The notes under the pieces are model-generated. The model searched no databases, was not told the origin of the DNA, and saw only the letters and a program-made list of their open reading frames with translations. Positions 1-5,311 of a DNA stretch of 5,311 nt are shown here, one piece after another. A program made the position numbers and the translations under genes. Each line of letters starts with the position of its first letter. Positions within the stretch are counted from its first letter, which is position 1. This DNA comes from Robiginitomaculum sp. (GTDB lineage Bacteria > Pseudomonadota > Alphaproteobacteria > Caulobacterales > Maricaulaceae). The DNA lies in the NCBI GenBank assembly GCA_002733485.1, contig NVVU01000001.1, forward strand, positions 70,483 to 75,793. Direction: 5' to 3'.

Positions 1-306
1 GGCTTATCGGTTGTGGAGCGGCAAAGACTGGAACGCGCAAAAGGCAAGGGTATTGGCATAGTTGGTATTGAGGTGCTCAAAGGAGCCAGCGCAGGGCTGC
101 GCTTACCGCGCTCTACGGCGGATTTATGGTATAATGCACGGGCGCTACGCCAGGGGATGTTTGTAAAACCACGGCATTCCGCAAAAAAGGCCTTGCGACA
201 CACGCTTAATGCGGACCTGGCCGATGTGGTGATGGTTTCAACCACGCGGCCCGCGCATTTACAAGAAGCACTTGAGGTGCTTGACGAGACGGACCCGAAT
301 ACCTAG
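1..306 (+). CDS. Probable aldo/keto reductase family protein, C-terminal part (5' end outside window)
   Basis: The reading frame is open from the first base and stops with TAG at 304-306, giving 101 residues. A GTG at 13 could be read as a start, but the frame continues upstream, so I treat the gene as truncated by the window edge. Two stretches suggest an aldo/keto reductase (NAD(P)H-dependent TIM-barrel oxidoreductase). One is a barrel strand reading GIGIVGIEVLKG (about residues 17-28), where the family usually has a 'gvgviamkpl.gG' strand. The other is a C-terminal 'ADVVMVSTTRPAHLQEAL' segment, where the family has the cofactor-binding 'G(T)..pehleEN' loop. The catalytic Asp-Tyr-Lys-His residues lie upstream and cannot be checked. 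The family's usual Asn after the Glu appears to be Ala here. grxD follows after 39 bases on the same strand, so cotranscription is plausible. The assignment comes from motif resemblance only, and the substrate is unknown. Confidence 0.6.
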   Translation, partial: GLSVVERQRLERAKGKGIGIVGIEVLKGASAGLRLPRSTADLWYNARALRQGMFVKPRHSAKKALRHTLNADLADVVMVSTTRPAHLQEALEVLDETDPNT

Positions 307-330
307 CTCTACCAGGCAATTTCAATTCAC

Positions 331-336
331 AAAGGA
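331..336 (+). promoter_or_regulatory. Ribosome binding site of grxD
   Basis: AAAGGA lies nine bases before the ATG at 346, a normal Shine-Dalgarno position. It supports this start. The 39-base gap after the preceding gene shows no clear terminator. Confidence 0.6.
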
Positions 337-345
337 CTTCTGGCC

Positions 346-684
346 ATGACCGATCAAGCCATTATTGATCATATCAAAGACACCGTAGAAAAAAATGATG
401 TCGTCTTGTACATGAAAGGCACGCCGGTATTTCCGCAATGCGGTTTTTCTTCCATGGCGACCAAAATACTCGAAATTACCGGCGTGGATTATAAGGCCGA
501 AAACGTTCTGGAAGACATGGCGGTACGCGAAGGCATTAAAGAATTCGCCCAATGGCCCACCATTCCACAGCTTTATGTCAAAGGCGAGTTTGTCGGTGGT
601 AGTGATATTATGCGCGAAATGTTTGAAAGTGGTGAGCTGAAAACCTTGATGCAGGAAAAAGGCGTTTTGACCGACGCGGCGTAA
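346..684 (+). CDS. grxD: Monothiol glutaredoxin, Grx4/GrxD family
   Basis: This encodes a 112-residue single-domain monothiol glutaredoxin, the normal length for the bacterial Grx4 class. The active-site motif CGFS is at residues 32-35, preceded by the conserved lysine and loop KGTPVFPQ (24-31). The glutathione-binding elements are present: WPTIPQLY (70-77, with the cis-proline segment TIP) and GGSDI (84-88). Proteins of this class are cytoplasmic. They bind a [2Fe-2S] cluster between two monomers using the CGFS cysteine and glutathione, pass clusters to acceptor proteins, and often partner with BolA. No bolA is visible here, although many alphaproteobacteria have one beside grxD; it may lie elsewhere. 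The gene follows the partial reductase after 39 bases and ends just before a strong terminator. The start is supported by AAAGGA nine bases upstream. Confidence 0.97.
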   Translation: MTDQAIIDHIKDTVEKNDVVLYMKGTPVFPQCGFSSMATKILEITGVDYKAENVLEDMAVREGIKEFAQWPTIPQLYVKGEFVGGSDIMREMFESGELKTLMQEKGVLTDAA

Positions 685-704
685 TTTCTCTTAACCAACC
701 CAAT

Positions 705-734
705 AAAAAAGGGGACCCGCCGGGTCCCCTTTTT
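705..734. terminator. Bidirectional intrinsic terminator between grxD and rpsD
   Basis: A perfect stem pairs GGGGACCC (711-718) with GGGTCCCC (722-729) around a three-base loop GCC. It is flanked by A5 (706-710) and T5 (730-734), which extend the pairing to 13 bp. Both transcripts therefore carry a U-run after the GC stem: five U on the plus strand and six on the minus strand. It lies 21 bases after the grxD stop and about 20 bases past the rpsD stop, so it probably terminates both convergent genes. Confidence 0.93.
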
Positions 735-753
735 GTTGTCTGTATTTCGATAA

Positions 754-1371
754 TCAGGACGTATAAAATTCGACAACCAGATTTGGTTCCATTTTAACGG
801 GATAAGGCACATCGGCCAGTTCAGGCACGCGCAAGTAAGTGGCGGTCATGTTCTTGCCTTCAACCTCAATGTAATCAGGAAGATCGCGTTCCGGGCTGTC
901 CAGAGCTTCGAGCACCAAAGCCATTGAGCGGGATTTTTCACGGATCTGTATGACATCGCCAGGCAGGCAACGATAGCTGGGGATGTTAACCTTGCGCCCA
1001 TTGACCATCACATGGCCGTGGTTGACGAATTGGCGGGCTGCAAAAACCGTGGGTACAAATTTGGCGCGATAAACAATGGCGTCCAGACGAGATTCCAGCA
1101 GTCCGATCAAATTTTCTGCCGTATTGCCTTTGCGGCGCTGGGCAACCCCGTAAATATTACGGAACTGTTTTTCAGAAATATTGCCATAATAGCCTTTGAG
1201 CTTTTGCTTGGCCATGAGTTGCAGACCAAAGTCTGACATTTTGCCTTTGCGGCGCTGGCCATGCTGTCCCGGGCCATAAGAACGTTTGTTCACCGGGCTT
1301 TTGGGACGACCCCAAATATTTTCGCCCATACGGCGGTCAATTTTGTATTTTTGTGTGTGACGTTTGGACAT
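754..1371 (-). CDS. rpsD: 30S ribosomal protein S4
   Basis: This encodes a 205-residue S4, the usual length, beginning MSKRHTQKYKIDRRMGE. S4 binds the 5' domain of 16S rRNA as a primary assembly protein and contributes to decoding fidelity and the mRNA entry site. The N-terminal part carries the conserved SYGPGQHGQRR segment (31-41) and the KQKLKGYYGNISEKQF region (56-70). The RNA-binding S4 domain runs from about residue 93 to 155 (LESRLDAIVYRAKF, then QFVNHGHVMVNGRKVNIPSY, then PGDVIQIR). The N-terminal zinc-binding cysteines of the C+ type are absent, as is common in alphaproteobacteria. I chose the ATG at 1371 because MSKRHTQKY is the family N-terminus and AAAGGGA lies five bases upstream. 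An in-frame ATG at 1404 would add 11 non-conserved residues. The gene stands alone here rather than in the alpha operon with rpsM, rpsK and rpoA. Confidence 0.98.
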   Translation of the reverse strand: MSKRHTQKYKIDRRMGENIWGRPKSPVNKRSYGPGQHGQRRKGKMSDFGLQLMAKQKLKGYYGNISEKQFRNIYGVAQRRKGNTAENLIGLLESRLDAIVYRAKFVPTVFAARQFVNHGHVMVNGRKVNIPSYRCLPGDVIQIREKSRSMALVLEALDSPERDLPDYIEVEGKNMTATYLRVPELADVPYPVKMEPNLVVEFYTS

Positions 1372-1376
1372 AACTG

Positions 1377-1383
1377 TCCCTTT
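1377..1383 (-). promoter_or_regulatory. Ribosome binding site that decides the rpsD start
   Basis: On the minus strand, AAAGGGA ends five bases before the ATG at 1371. No comparable purine tract lies at the right distance before the alternative ATG at 1404, so the shorter, family-length S4 is favoured. Confidence 0.65.
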
Positions 1384-1400
1384 ATACGTGTCGCGGTCCG

Positions 1401-1422
1401 GCATTTCTTCTTTGAAAAATGC
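1401..1422 (-). promoter_or_regulatory. Hairpin in the rpsD leader
   Basis: GCATTT and AAATGC (plus-strand 1401-1406 and 1417-1422) pair. On the minus strand the pairing continues with TTC/GAA across one bulged G, closing on a three-base AAA loop. The hairpin sits about 30 bases upstream of the rpsD start, inside the predicted transcript. It has no U-tract, so it is not a terminator. A role in translation control or mRNA stability is possible but is inference. Confidence 0.4.
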
Positions 1423-1466
1423 GATTGCAACGGCGGACTTGGCGGCTACCCGTCATTAGATATCTA

Positions 1467-1483
1467 TTCACAGTATGTGTGAA
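1467..1483. promoter_or_regulatory. Perfect 6-bp inverted repeat upstream of rpsD
   Basis: TTCACA (1467-1472) and TGTGAA (1478-1483) form a perfect dyad around the five-base spacer GTATG. It lies just downstream of the candidate -10 element, about where transcription would begin. It could be an operator for a dimeric regulator or a small RNA hairpin at the 5' end of the rpsD transcript. A second, contiguous palindrome TAGATATCTA sits beside it at 1457-1466. No regulator can be named. Confidence 0.35.
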
Positions 1484-1492
1484 AGGCGGCGC

Positions 1493-1520
1493 AATTTAAC
1501 GTGAGGTGTGTGCATGTCAA
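1493..1520 (-). promoter_or_regulatory. Candidate sigma-70 type promoter of rpsD
   Basis: On the minus strand a perfect -35 hexamer TTGACA (plus positions 1515-1520) is followed, after a 16-base spacer, by TAAATT (1493-1498), which matches four of six -10 positions. Transcription would start near 1486 and leave a leader of about 115 bases before the rpsD ATG. No terminator is visible between the upstream DUF2336 gene and rpsD, so readthrough is also possible. The call rests on consensus matching by eye. Confidence 0.45.
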
Positions 1521-1549
1521 TGCGCATAGGCACAAGGTTCGGGACGGTT

Positions 1550-2671
1550 TCAGGCGGCATTCGAAGTCCTGGCATGTTTACGCATTTTCCAAAACCGCAA
1601 TGTACGTTCCGCCACTGCTTTGGGAATGTCCTCATAGACCCTCCCTAAAGACTGAATATCGGATATATCTTTACTGCCATCCTTGCAGATCAAGACCACC
1701 AGCGTGGAAAAGAGGTCCCTTGGCAGGTCGCTGGCCTTGCAGACAATGGCTACGGCTTCGGTTTTTCCCGGCTCCCAGACACGGCATGCGGTTTCAAAAT
1801 CCAGACCCGTTAATTCTGTAAAAGCCAGTAAAAAGCGTGTATGTTCGCCATTGCGGGCAAGTTTGGCGAGTAGGACGGGCGTCACCTGCTTACGCAGTTT
1901 TTGTGCCTCGATAAAGTGCTCTGCCTCTTCATAGTCTGCAGGCAGGGCGGAGATGCCACAGATACGTTCTTTTGCGATTTTAAAGACGCGCTCCAGCTCT
2001 TCGGGGGGCATTTCCTGATTGCGTGCAATGATGCGCTTGCGCAAGCGTTCTTCCACAAAGAAGTACATATCGTTGAGCAAATCAGGGGGCAAAGCCTGGT
2101 GATTGACCAGAGGGGATTGCAAGTCTGTCTCTGTTTCAGATTTGTCGACCAGCGTTTCCATGCTTTCGCGTGAAAATTGTGCGCCCTGGTTTTGGGTTAA
2201 AGCCACCAGTGTCCTGGTATCTCCGCGCTCTACAATCGCCCCGGTGACCGTTTCGCTTAATGTGGAACGGGTAGATATGGCGCGCATATGGGCCTGGCTA
2301 TGAAGGTCAATCAGTCTGGTAAGGTTCGAATCACTCAGTACAGGCGAGTGTCGGAGCACGGGAGCGGCCACTTCGATGTCATCACTTGCCAATTTCCCGA
2401 CCAAACCTGCTGGAGCATGGTTCGTTTTTGCAAAACGGCTGGCAATTTCTTTGCGGATTTCTACATCCATCTCGGTGGTGATGGTCGATAGAACGTCATC
2501 AAAATGATGGCTGAGAATATCAGAATGCGGCTTTTCGTCTTCAAAAAACAGGTCTGTGACTTCTCTGAGTAATTCACGTCGCCGCAGGCTAGACTTTTCG
2601 TGTGCCAAATCCACCAGGCGTTCAAGAGGTTTGGCAAGAGGTTTGGCAAGTGGTTTGGAATTTTCTGGCAT
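1550..2671 (-). CDS. DUF2336 family protein (COG5330), function unknown
   Basis: This encodes 373 residues with no signal peptide and no membrane segment, so it is probably cytoplasmic. It matches the alphaproteobacterial DUF2336 family. The N-terminal half is all-helical and HEAT-like: EIRKEIASRFAK (71-82), then LASDDIEVAAPVLRHSPVLSD (94-114), typical of the family's 'LA.Dd.eVA.PVL..SpvLsd' unit. The family signature LVNHQALPPDLLNDMYFF (188-205) is followed by VEERLRKRI. The C-terminal part (DFETACRVWEPGKTEAVAIVC and LPRDLFSTLV) also fits. No catalytic motif is seen, and family members have no settled biochemical role. The N-terminus holds a KPLA-KPLA-KPLE repeat. I prefer the ATG at 2671 to the adjacent GTG at 2674; the ribosome binding site is weak (GAG seven bases upstream). 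The PBP gene ends 94 bases upstream on the same strand, so the two may be cotranscribed. Confidence 0.88.
   Translation of the reverse strand: MPENSKPLAKPLAKPLERLVDLAHEKSSLRRRELLREVTDLFFEDEKPHSDILSHHFDDVLSTITTEMDVEIRKEIASRFAKTNHAPAGLVGKLASDDIEVAAPVLRHSPVLSDSNLTRLIDLHSQAHMRAISTRSTLSETVTGAIVERGDTRTLVALTQNQGAQFSRESMETLVDKSETETDLQSPLVNHQALPPDLLNDMYFFVEERLRKRIIARNQEMPPEELERVFKIAKERICGISALPADYEEAEHFIEAQKLRKQVTPVLLAKLARNGEHTRFLLAFTELTGLDFETACRVWEPGKTEAVAIVCKASDLPRDLFSTLVVLICKDGSKDISDIQSLGRVYEDIPKAVAERTLRFWKMRKHARTSNAA
2623..2658. repeat. Three 12-bp tandem repeats inside the DUF2336 gene
   Basis: The unit CAAGAGGTTTGG occurs at 2623-2634 and 2635-2646, and again with one change (CAAGTGGTTTGG) at 2647-2658. 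On the coding strand it encodes KPLA-KPLA-KPLE at about residues 7-18. Because the unit is four codons, a gain or loss of copies would keep the frame. Confidence 0.9.
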
Positions 2672-2690
2672 CACTATACTCTAGACATGA

Positions 2691-2719
2691 AATGTACGAG
2701 GCCATGATTAGCTGTGCAA
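2691..2719 (-). promoter_or_regulatory. Weak candidate promoter of the DUF2336 gene
   Basis: On the minus strand TTGCAC (2714-2719) is followed by a 17-base spacer and TACATT (2691-2696). Only three of six and four of six consensus positions match. An AT-rich block (2741-2760) lies upstream. The alternative is that the gene is read from the PBP promoter only. Confidence 0.25.
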
Positions 2720-2765
2720 ATAGAGTGTACTGTTCATGGCATTAATAAATTAAAAAAAATTGTAG

Positions 2766-4712
2766 TTACTGACTGCTTTCTGGTAATGCTATCTGTGTAA
2801 ATGCCTCACCCAGACTGCTGTAAAATGCGGCCAGTTTTTCATCGGTTTCAGATCGCAGATGGGGCGGTGGAGCGTTGAGCGCCTGAATGGGCTTGCCGGT
2901 CTCGGCCTTGGTCATAACGTCGCGCCATATTCTGGCAGGCAGGCCACCGCCGGTGACCCGCTTCATCGGGCTGCTGTCATCATTGCCAATCCAGACGCCG
3001 ATAATATAATCCGCGCTATAACCAACAAACCAGGCATCTCGCCAGTTCTGGCTGGTGCCGGTTTTGCCGGCGGCTTGCCGACCACCGCGCAGGGCGGCCC
3101 TGTGCCCGGTGCCATCCAGAATAACCTCCTGCATTAAAGACGACATTTTGCGGGCCAGAAGCGGTTCATATACCTGTACTGGCGGGATCAGTGGACGGGT
3201 ATAGAGCTTTTCCCCCCGCGTAGTTTCAATATCACTGATCAGGTAAGTGGAATGAAAGGCCCCATCATTGGCAAACACACCATAAGCGCGGCACAGTTCC
3301 AGCAAGTGTACCTCCTGTGCGCCCAGAGCAATGGAGGGCAGTGGTTTCAGGTCTTCACGTATGCCAAAGCGTATGGCCAGGGCCGTTACAGCGGCTGGCG
3401 TAACCTCATCGGTCAGCTGCACCGCTACTGTATTGATTGAGCGCTTGAACGCATCGCGCAGTGTCACTCGTCCACGAAATTTCCCACCGTAATTTTGCGG
3501 GGCCCAGCCTTCAATCTCTACCGGTTCATCATAACGCACCGCATCCACGTCAATACCTTTTTCAAAGGCGGCGGCAAAAACAAAGGGTTTGAAGGCTGAA
3601 CCCGGTTGTCGCAAGGCCTGTGTCGCGCGGTTAAATTTGCTTTCATCATAGGAACGCCCCCCCACCAGCGCACGGATGGCCCCGTTCATGTCAAGGATGA
3701 CAATCGCCCCCTGGCTGACGTTCAGGGCCTTCAGGTTTTTCTCCAGCGCCTTTTGCAGGATTTGCCTAGTCGCATCTTGCAGACTGTGATCAATGGTTGA
3801 GGTGATGACCAGGTCTTTGGCGCTGCTGCCGGCCAGGGCCTGCACGTCCCTGGCGACCATATCAAAAATATAGCCATAGCTGTTTGTACGGTCCTGCAGT
3901 TTCAGTTTTGGCGGTTCAGATAGCGCTAATTGAGTTTGCTCGGCGGTGATATAACCGGCGTTTTTCATCGTGCGCAATACCAGATTAGCCCGTTTTTGCG
4001 CCATGGTACGGTTCTTATCCGGGGCCAGACGGCTGGGAGCCTTGGGCAAGGCCGCCAACAGGGCCGCTTCGGGCAAAGTTAATGCATCGGCAGGTTTAGA
4101 GAAATAGTGTTGGGCTGCGGCATCTATTCCATAGGCCCCACTGCCAAAATAAACCCGGTTCAGATACAGCCCTAGAATGTCTGATTTGCTCAACCGCTTG
4201 TCCAGCGCCATGGCCAACCACATTTCCTGCACTTTGCGCTTAAAGGTCTGCCGGGGCGTCAGGAATAAAAGTTTGATCAATTGCTGGGTAATCGTAGAGC
4301 CGCCCTGCACGGTTTTTCCCGCGCGGATATTAACCAGAGCCGCCCGGGTTATGGCCCGAAAATCAATGCCGTTATGGTCATAAAATCGCTGATCTTCGAT
4401 GGCCATAAAGGCCTGGGGCACAAAGAGAGGTAGTTCTGCCAGTTTAACTTCATGCCCATAGCGCGGCCCGCGTGAGGCCAATGGTTTGCCCTCTTTATCT
4501 TGCAGAACCAGAGAGGGCGCGCGTTCCATGGCCCATAATTGATCCAGATCTGTTGGCAAAGAGGGGATGTCTGCAAAAAAATACCGCCAGATCATTACGG
4601 CGCCCAACGCCATAAGTATGAGAATAAACAAGGCTGTCGCGCCGATCCATTTCAGCCGGACGCTGCGTTGGTTTTCTTTTGTATTTAAAATATCGGCGCG
4701 AAAAGCTGGCAT
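2766..4712 (-). CDS. Class A penicillin-binding protein, PBP1A-like (bifunctional transglycosylase/transpeptidase)
   Basis: This encodes a 648-residue inner-membrane enzyme that polymerises lipid II into glycan strands and cross-links the stem peptides on the periplasmic side. A short cytoplasmic N-terminus with basic residues precedes one membrane anchor (about residues 23-46). The GT51 transglycosylase domain follows. Its catalytic Glu106 is in EDQRFYDH, with GGSTITQQ at 137-144, the second conserved Glu163 in RKVQEMW, and LGLYLNRVYFG at 180-190. The transpeptidase domain has all three motifs: SAFK (372-375, nucleophile Ser372), SIN (425-427) and KTG (550-552). At 648 residues it is shorter than PBP1A enzymes carrying a large OB-fold insertion; the linker between the domains is only about 90-100 residues. 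The ATG at 4712 places the anchor correctly, but I see no good Shine-Dalgarno sequence before it. Its exact class A subgroup cannot be settled here, so I give no symbol. Confidence 0.95.
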   Translation of the reverse strand: MPAFRADILNTKENQRSVRLKWIGATALFILILMALGAVMIWRYFFADIPSLPTDLDQLWAMERAPSLVLQDKEGKPLASRGPRYGHEVKLAELPLFVPQAFMAIEDQRFYDHNGIDFRAITRAALVNIRAGKTVQGGSTITQQLIKLLFLTPRQTFKRKVQEMWLAMALDKRLSKSDILGLYLNRVYFGSGAYGIDAAAQHYFSKPADALTLPEAALLAALPKAPSRLAPDKNRTMAQKRANLVLRTMKNAGYITAEQTQLALSEPPKLKLQDRTNSYGYIFDMVARDVQALAGSSAKDLVITSTIDHSLQDATRQILQKALEKNLKALNVSQGAIVILDMNGAIRALVGGRSYDESKFNRATQALRQPGSAFKPFVFAAAFEKGIDVDAVRYDEPVEIEGWAPQNYGGKFRGRVTLRDAFKRSINTVAVQLTDEVTPAAVTALAIRFGIREDLKPLPSIALGAQEVHLLELCRAYGVFANDGAFHSTYLISDIETTRGEKLYTRPLIPPVQVYEPLLARKMSSLMQEVILDGTGHRAALRGGRQAAGKTGTSQNWRDAWFVGYSADYIIGVWIGNDDSSPMKRVTGGGLPARIWRDVMTKAETGKPIQALNAPPPHLRSETDEKLAAFYSSLGEAFTQIALPESSQ

Positions 4713-4773
4713 GGTTCATCAAGACCACTTAAAAACGGCAAGATTTTGATCAACAGTAAACATCATAACCCTT
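4713..4773. promoter_or_regulatory. Divergent 61-bp control region between the PBP and ycgN-like genes
   Basis: The two genes start back to back, so promoters for both must lie within these 61 bases or inside the opposite coding region. The palindrome TTGATCAA is at 4746-4753. No pair of -35 and -10 elements with normal spacing stands out on either strand. On the plus strand CATAAC (4764-4769) matches four of six -10 positions, but it lacks a -35 partner. Confidence 0.4.
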
Positions 4774-5232
4774 ATGAACACGTTTCAGCCCAATCTATTC
4801 TGGCGTACCAAAGCCCTGGACGATATGACCCATGAAGAATGGGAATCCCTTTGCGACGGCTGTGGCAAATGTTGCATGATCCGTCTGGAAGATGAAGACA
4901 CCGGCAAAATTGCTGACACCAACATTGCCTGCAAACTTTTTGATCGCACAGGGTGCAGTTGCACCGATTATGCCAACCGTTGTGTCCAGGTTCCCGATTG
5001 CGTCAGCCTGACACCAGATAATCTGGGGTCATTGGACTGGATGCCCAAAACCTGTGCCTATCGCCTGATCTTTAATGGTTATGATCTGCCCCCCTGGCAT
5101 CACCTCATTACCGGCAATAAGGAAAGCATTCATCAGGCCGGCATGTCAGTGCGGGACCGTACGGTGAGCGAAACGGATGTTTCTCCCGATGATGTTGAAG
5201 ATTACCTAATCGTTTGGCCAGGTGAGAGCTGA
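4774..5232 (+). CDS. ycgN: YcgN-type cysteine cluster protein (UPF0260)
   Basis: This encodes a 152-residue soluble protein of the UPF0260/YcgN family, within the wider YkgJ-like CxxCxxCC group thought to bind zinc or an iron-containing cofactor. The family signature WESLCDGCGKCC is at 23-34 (Cys27, 30, 33, 34). Further conserved cysteines are Cys53 (NIACK), Cys61 and Cys63 (GCSC), Cys76 (PDC) and Cys94 (KTCAYRL). LPPWHHLITG (105-114), MSVRDRTVSE (124-133) and a C-terminal tryptophan also fit the family. Ten cysteines are present in all. Cys70 falls where I recall no cysteine in the E. coli protein. The family's biochemical role is not established. The ATG at 4774 is the first standard start after the in-frame stop at 4747-4749 and fits the family N-terminus, yet no Shine-Dalgarno sequence precedes it. 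Confidence 0.93.
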   Translation: MNTFQPNLFWRTKALDDMTHEEWESLCDGCGKCCMIRLEDEDTGKIADTNIACKLFDRTGCSCTDYANRCVQVPDCVSLTPDNLGSLDWMPKTCAYRLIFNGYDLPPWHHLITGNKESIHQAGMSVRDRTVSETDVSPDDVEDYLIVWPGES

Positions 5233-5292
5233 GTTTTCATGGCAAAGCGGGGATAAAGACTAAGACTCTTACCCCTCAAAAATTATAACTTC

Positions 5293-5306
5293 TTGATATT
5301 TATCAC
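5293..5306. promoter_or_regulatory. FNR/FixK-type regulator binding site (candidate)
   Basis: TTGAT-ATTT-ATCAC matches nine of the ten specified positions of the FNR-family consensus TTGAT-N4-ATCAA. FNR, FnrL and FixK proteins use this box to switch genes in response to low oxygen. It lies 61 bases after the ycgN stop and five bases from the window edge. It most likely serves a gene beginning beyond 5311. The rest of 5233-5311 holds no gene and no convincing terminator. Confidence 0.5.
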
Positions 5307-5311
5307 CTATA

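Noticed and set aside
13..306. A complete 97-residue gene starting at GTG 13
   Set aside because: The frame is open back to the first base, and the residues look like the end of a larger TIM-barrel enzyme, so a truncated gene is more likely.
1372..1404. In-frame 11-residue N-terminal extension of rpsD from the ATG at 1404
   Set aside because: The family N-terminus is MSKRHTQKY, and a good ribosome binding site sits before the ATG at 1371 but not before 1404.
1501..1821. 106-codon open frame on the plus strand opposite the end of the DUF2336 gene
   Set aside because: It is antisense to a well-supported conserved gene, its product resembles no family I recognise, and it has no ribosome binding site that stands out.
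2752..2759. Run of eight T on the minus strand just after the PBP stop, as a terminator
   Set aside because: No stable GC-rich stem precedes it; only a 4-bp TTAC/GTAA pairing is visible, so it is more likely AT-rich spacer.
2859..3137. 92-codon open frame on the plus strand inside the PBP gene
   Set aside because: It lies entirely antisense to the transpeptidase domain, whose motifs are intact; it is an open frame forced by the codon use of the real gene.
5249..5275. Stem-loop GGGG...CCCC after ycgN as a terminator
   Set aside because: Beyond the four G-C pairs the pairing is broken by a bulge and mismatches, and no U-tract follows on either strand.

Overview
The window looks like an ordinary chromosomal segment of an alphaproteobacterium with balanced base composition. 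This rests on a 205-residue RpsD without the N-terminal zinc cysteines, a DUF2336 (COG5330) protein, a CGFS glutaredoxin of the alphaproteobacterial type and a YcgN-type protein. The order (Rhodospirillales-like or a neighbour) cannot be fixed from this sequence. I see no mobile element, CRISPR array, tRNA or rRNA, and no sign of recent transfer.

Layout: on the + strand the window opens inside the C-terminal end of a probable aldo/keto reductase. After 39 bases comes grxD, a monothiol glutaredoxin. A strong stem-loop with U-tracts on both strands follows and separates grxD from the convergent rpsD (30S protein S4, minus strand). Upstream of rpsD is a leader of about 115 bases with a candidate promoter and two inverted repeats. 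Next on the minus strand are a DUF2336 gene and, upstream of it, a class A penicillin-binding protein (PBP1A-like). A 61-base divergent gap separates the PBP gene from a plus-strand ycgN-like gene for a cysteine-cluster protein. The last 79 bases are non-coding and hold a near-consensus FNR/FixK-type box close to the window edge, probably belonging to a gene outside the window.

Functions: Fe-S cluster trafficking (GrxD), ribosome assembly (S4), peptidoglycan synthesis (PBP) and two poorly characterised conserved proteins. The genes do not form one pathway. I found no convincing new multi-gene system. The points most worth a second look are the FNR-type box, the structured rpsD leader, an in-frame 12-base tandem repeat at the start of the DUF2336 gene, and the missing Shine-Dalgarno sequence before ycgN.
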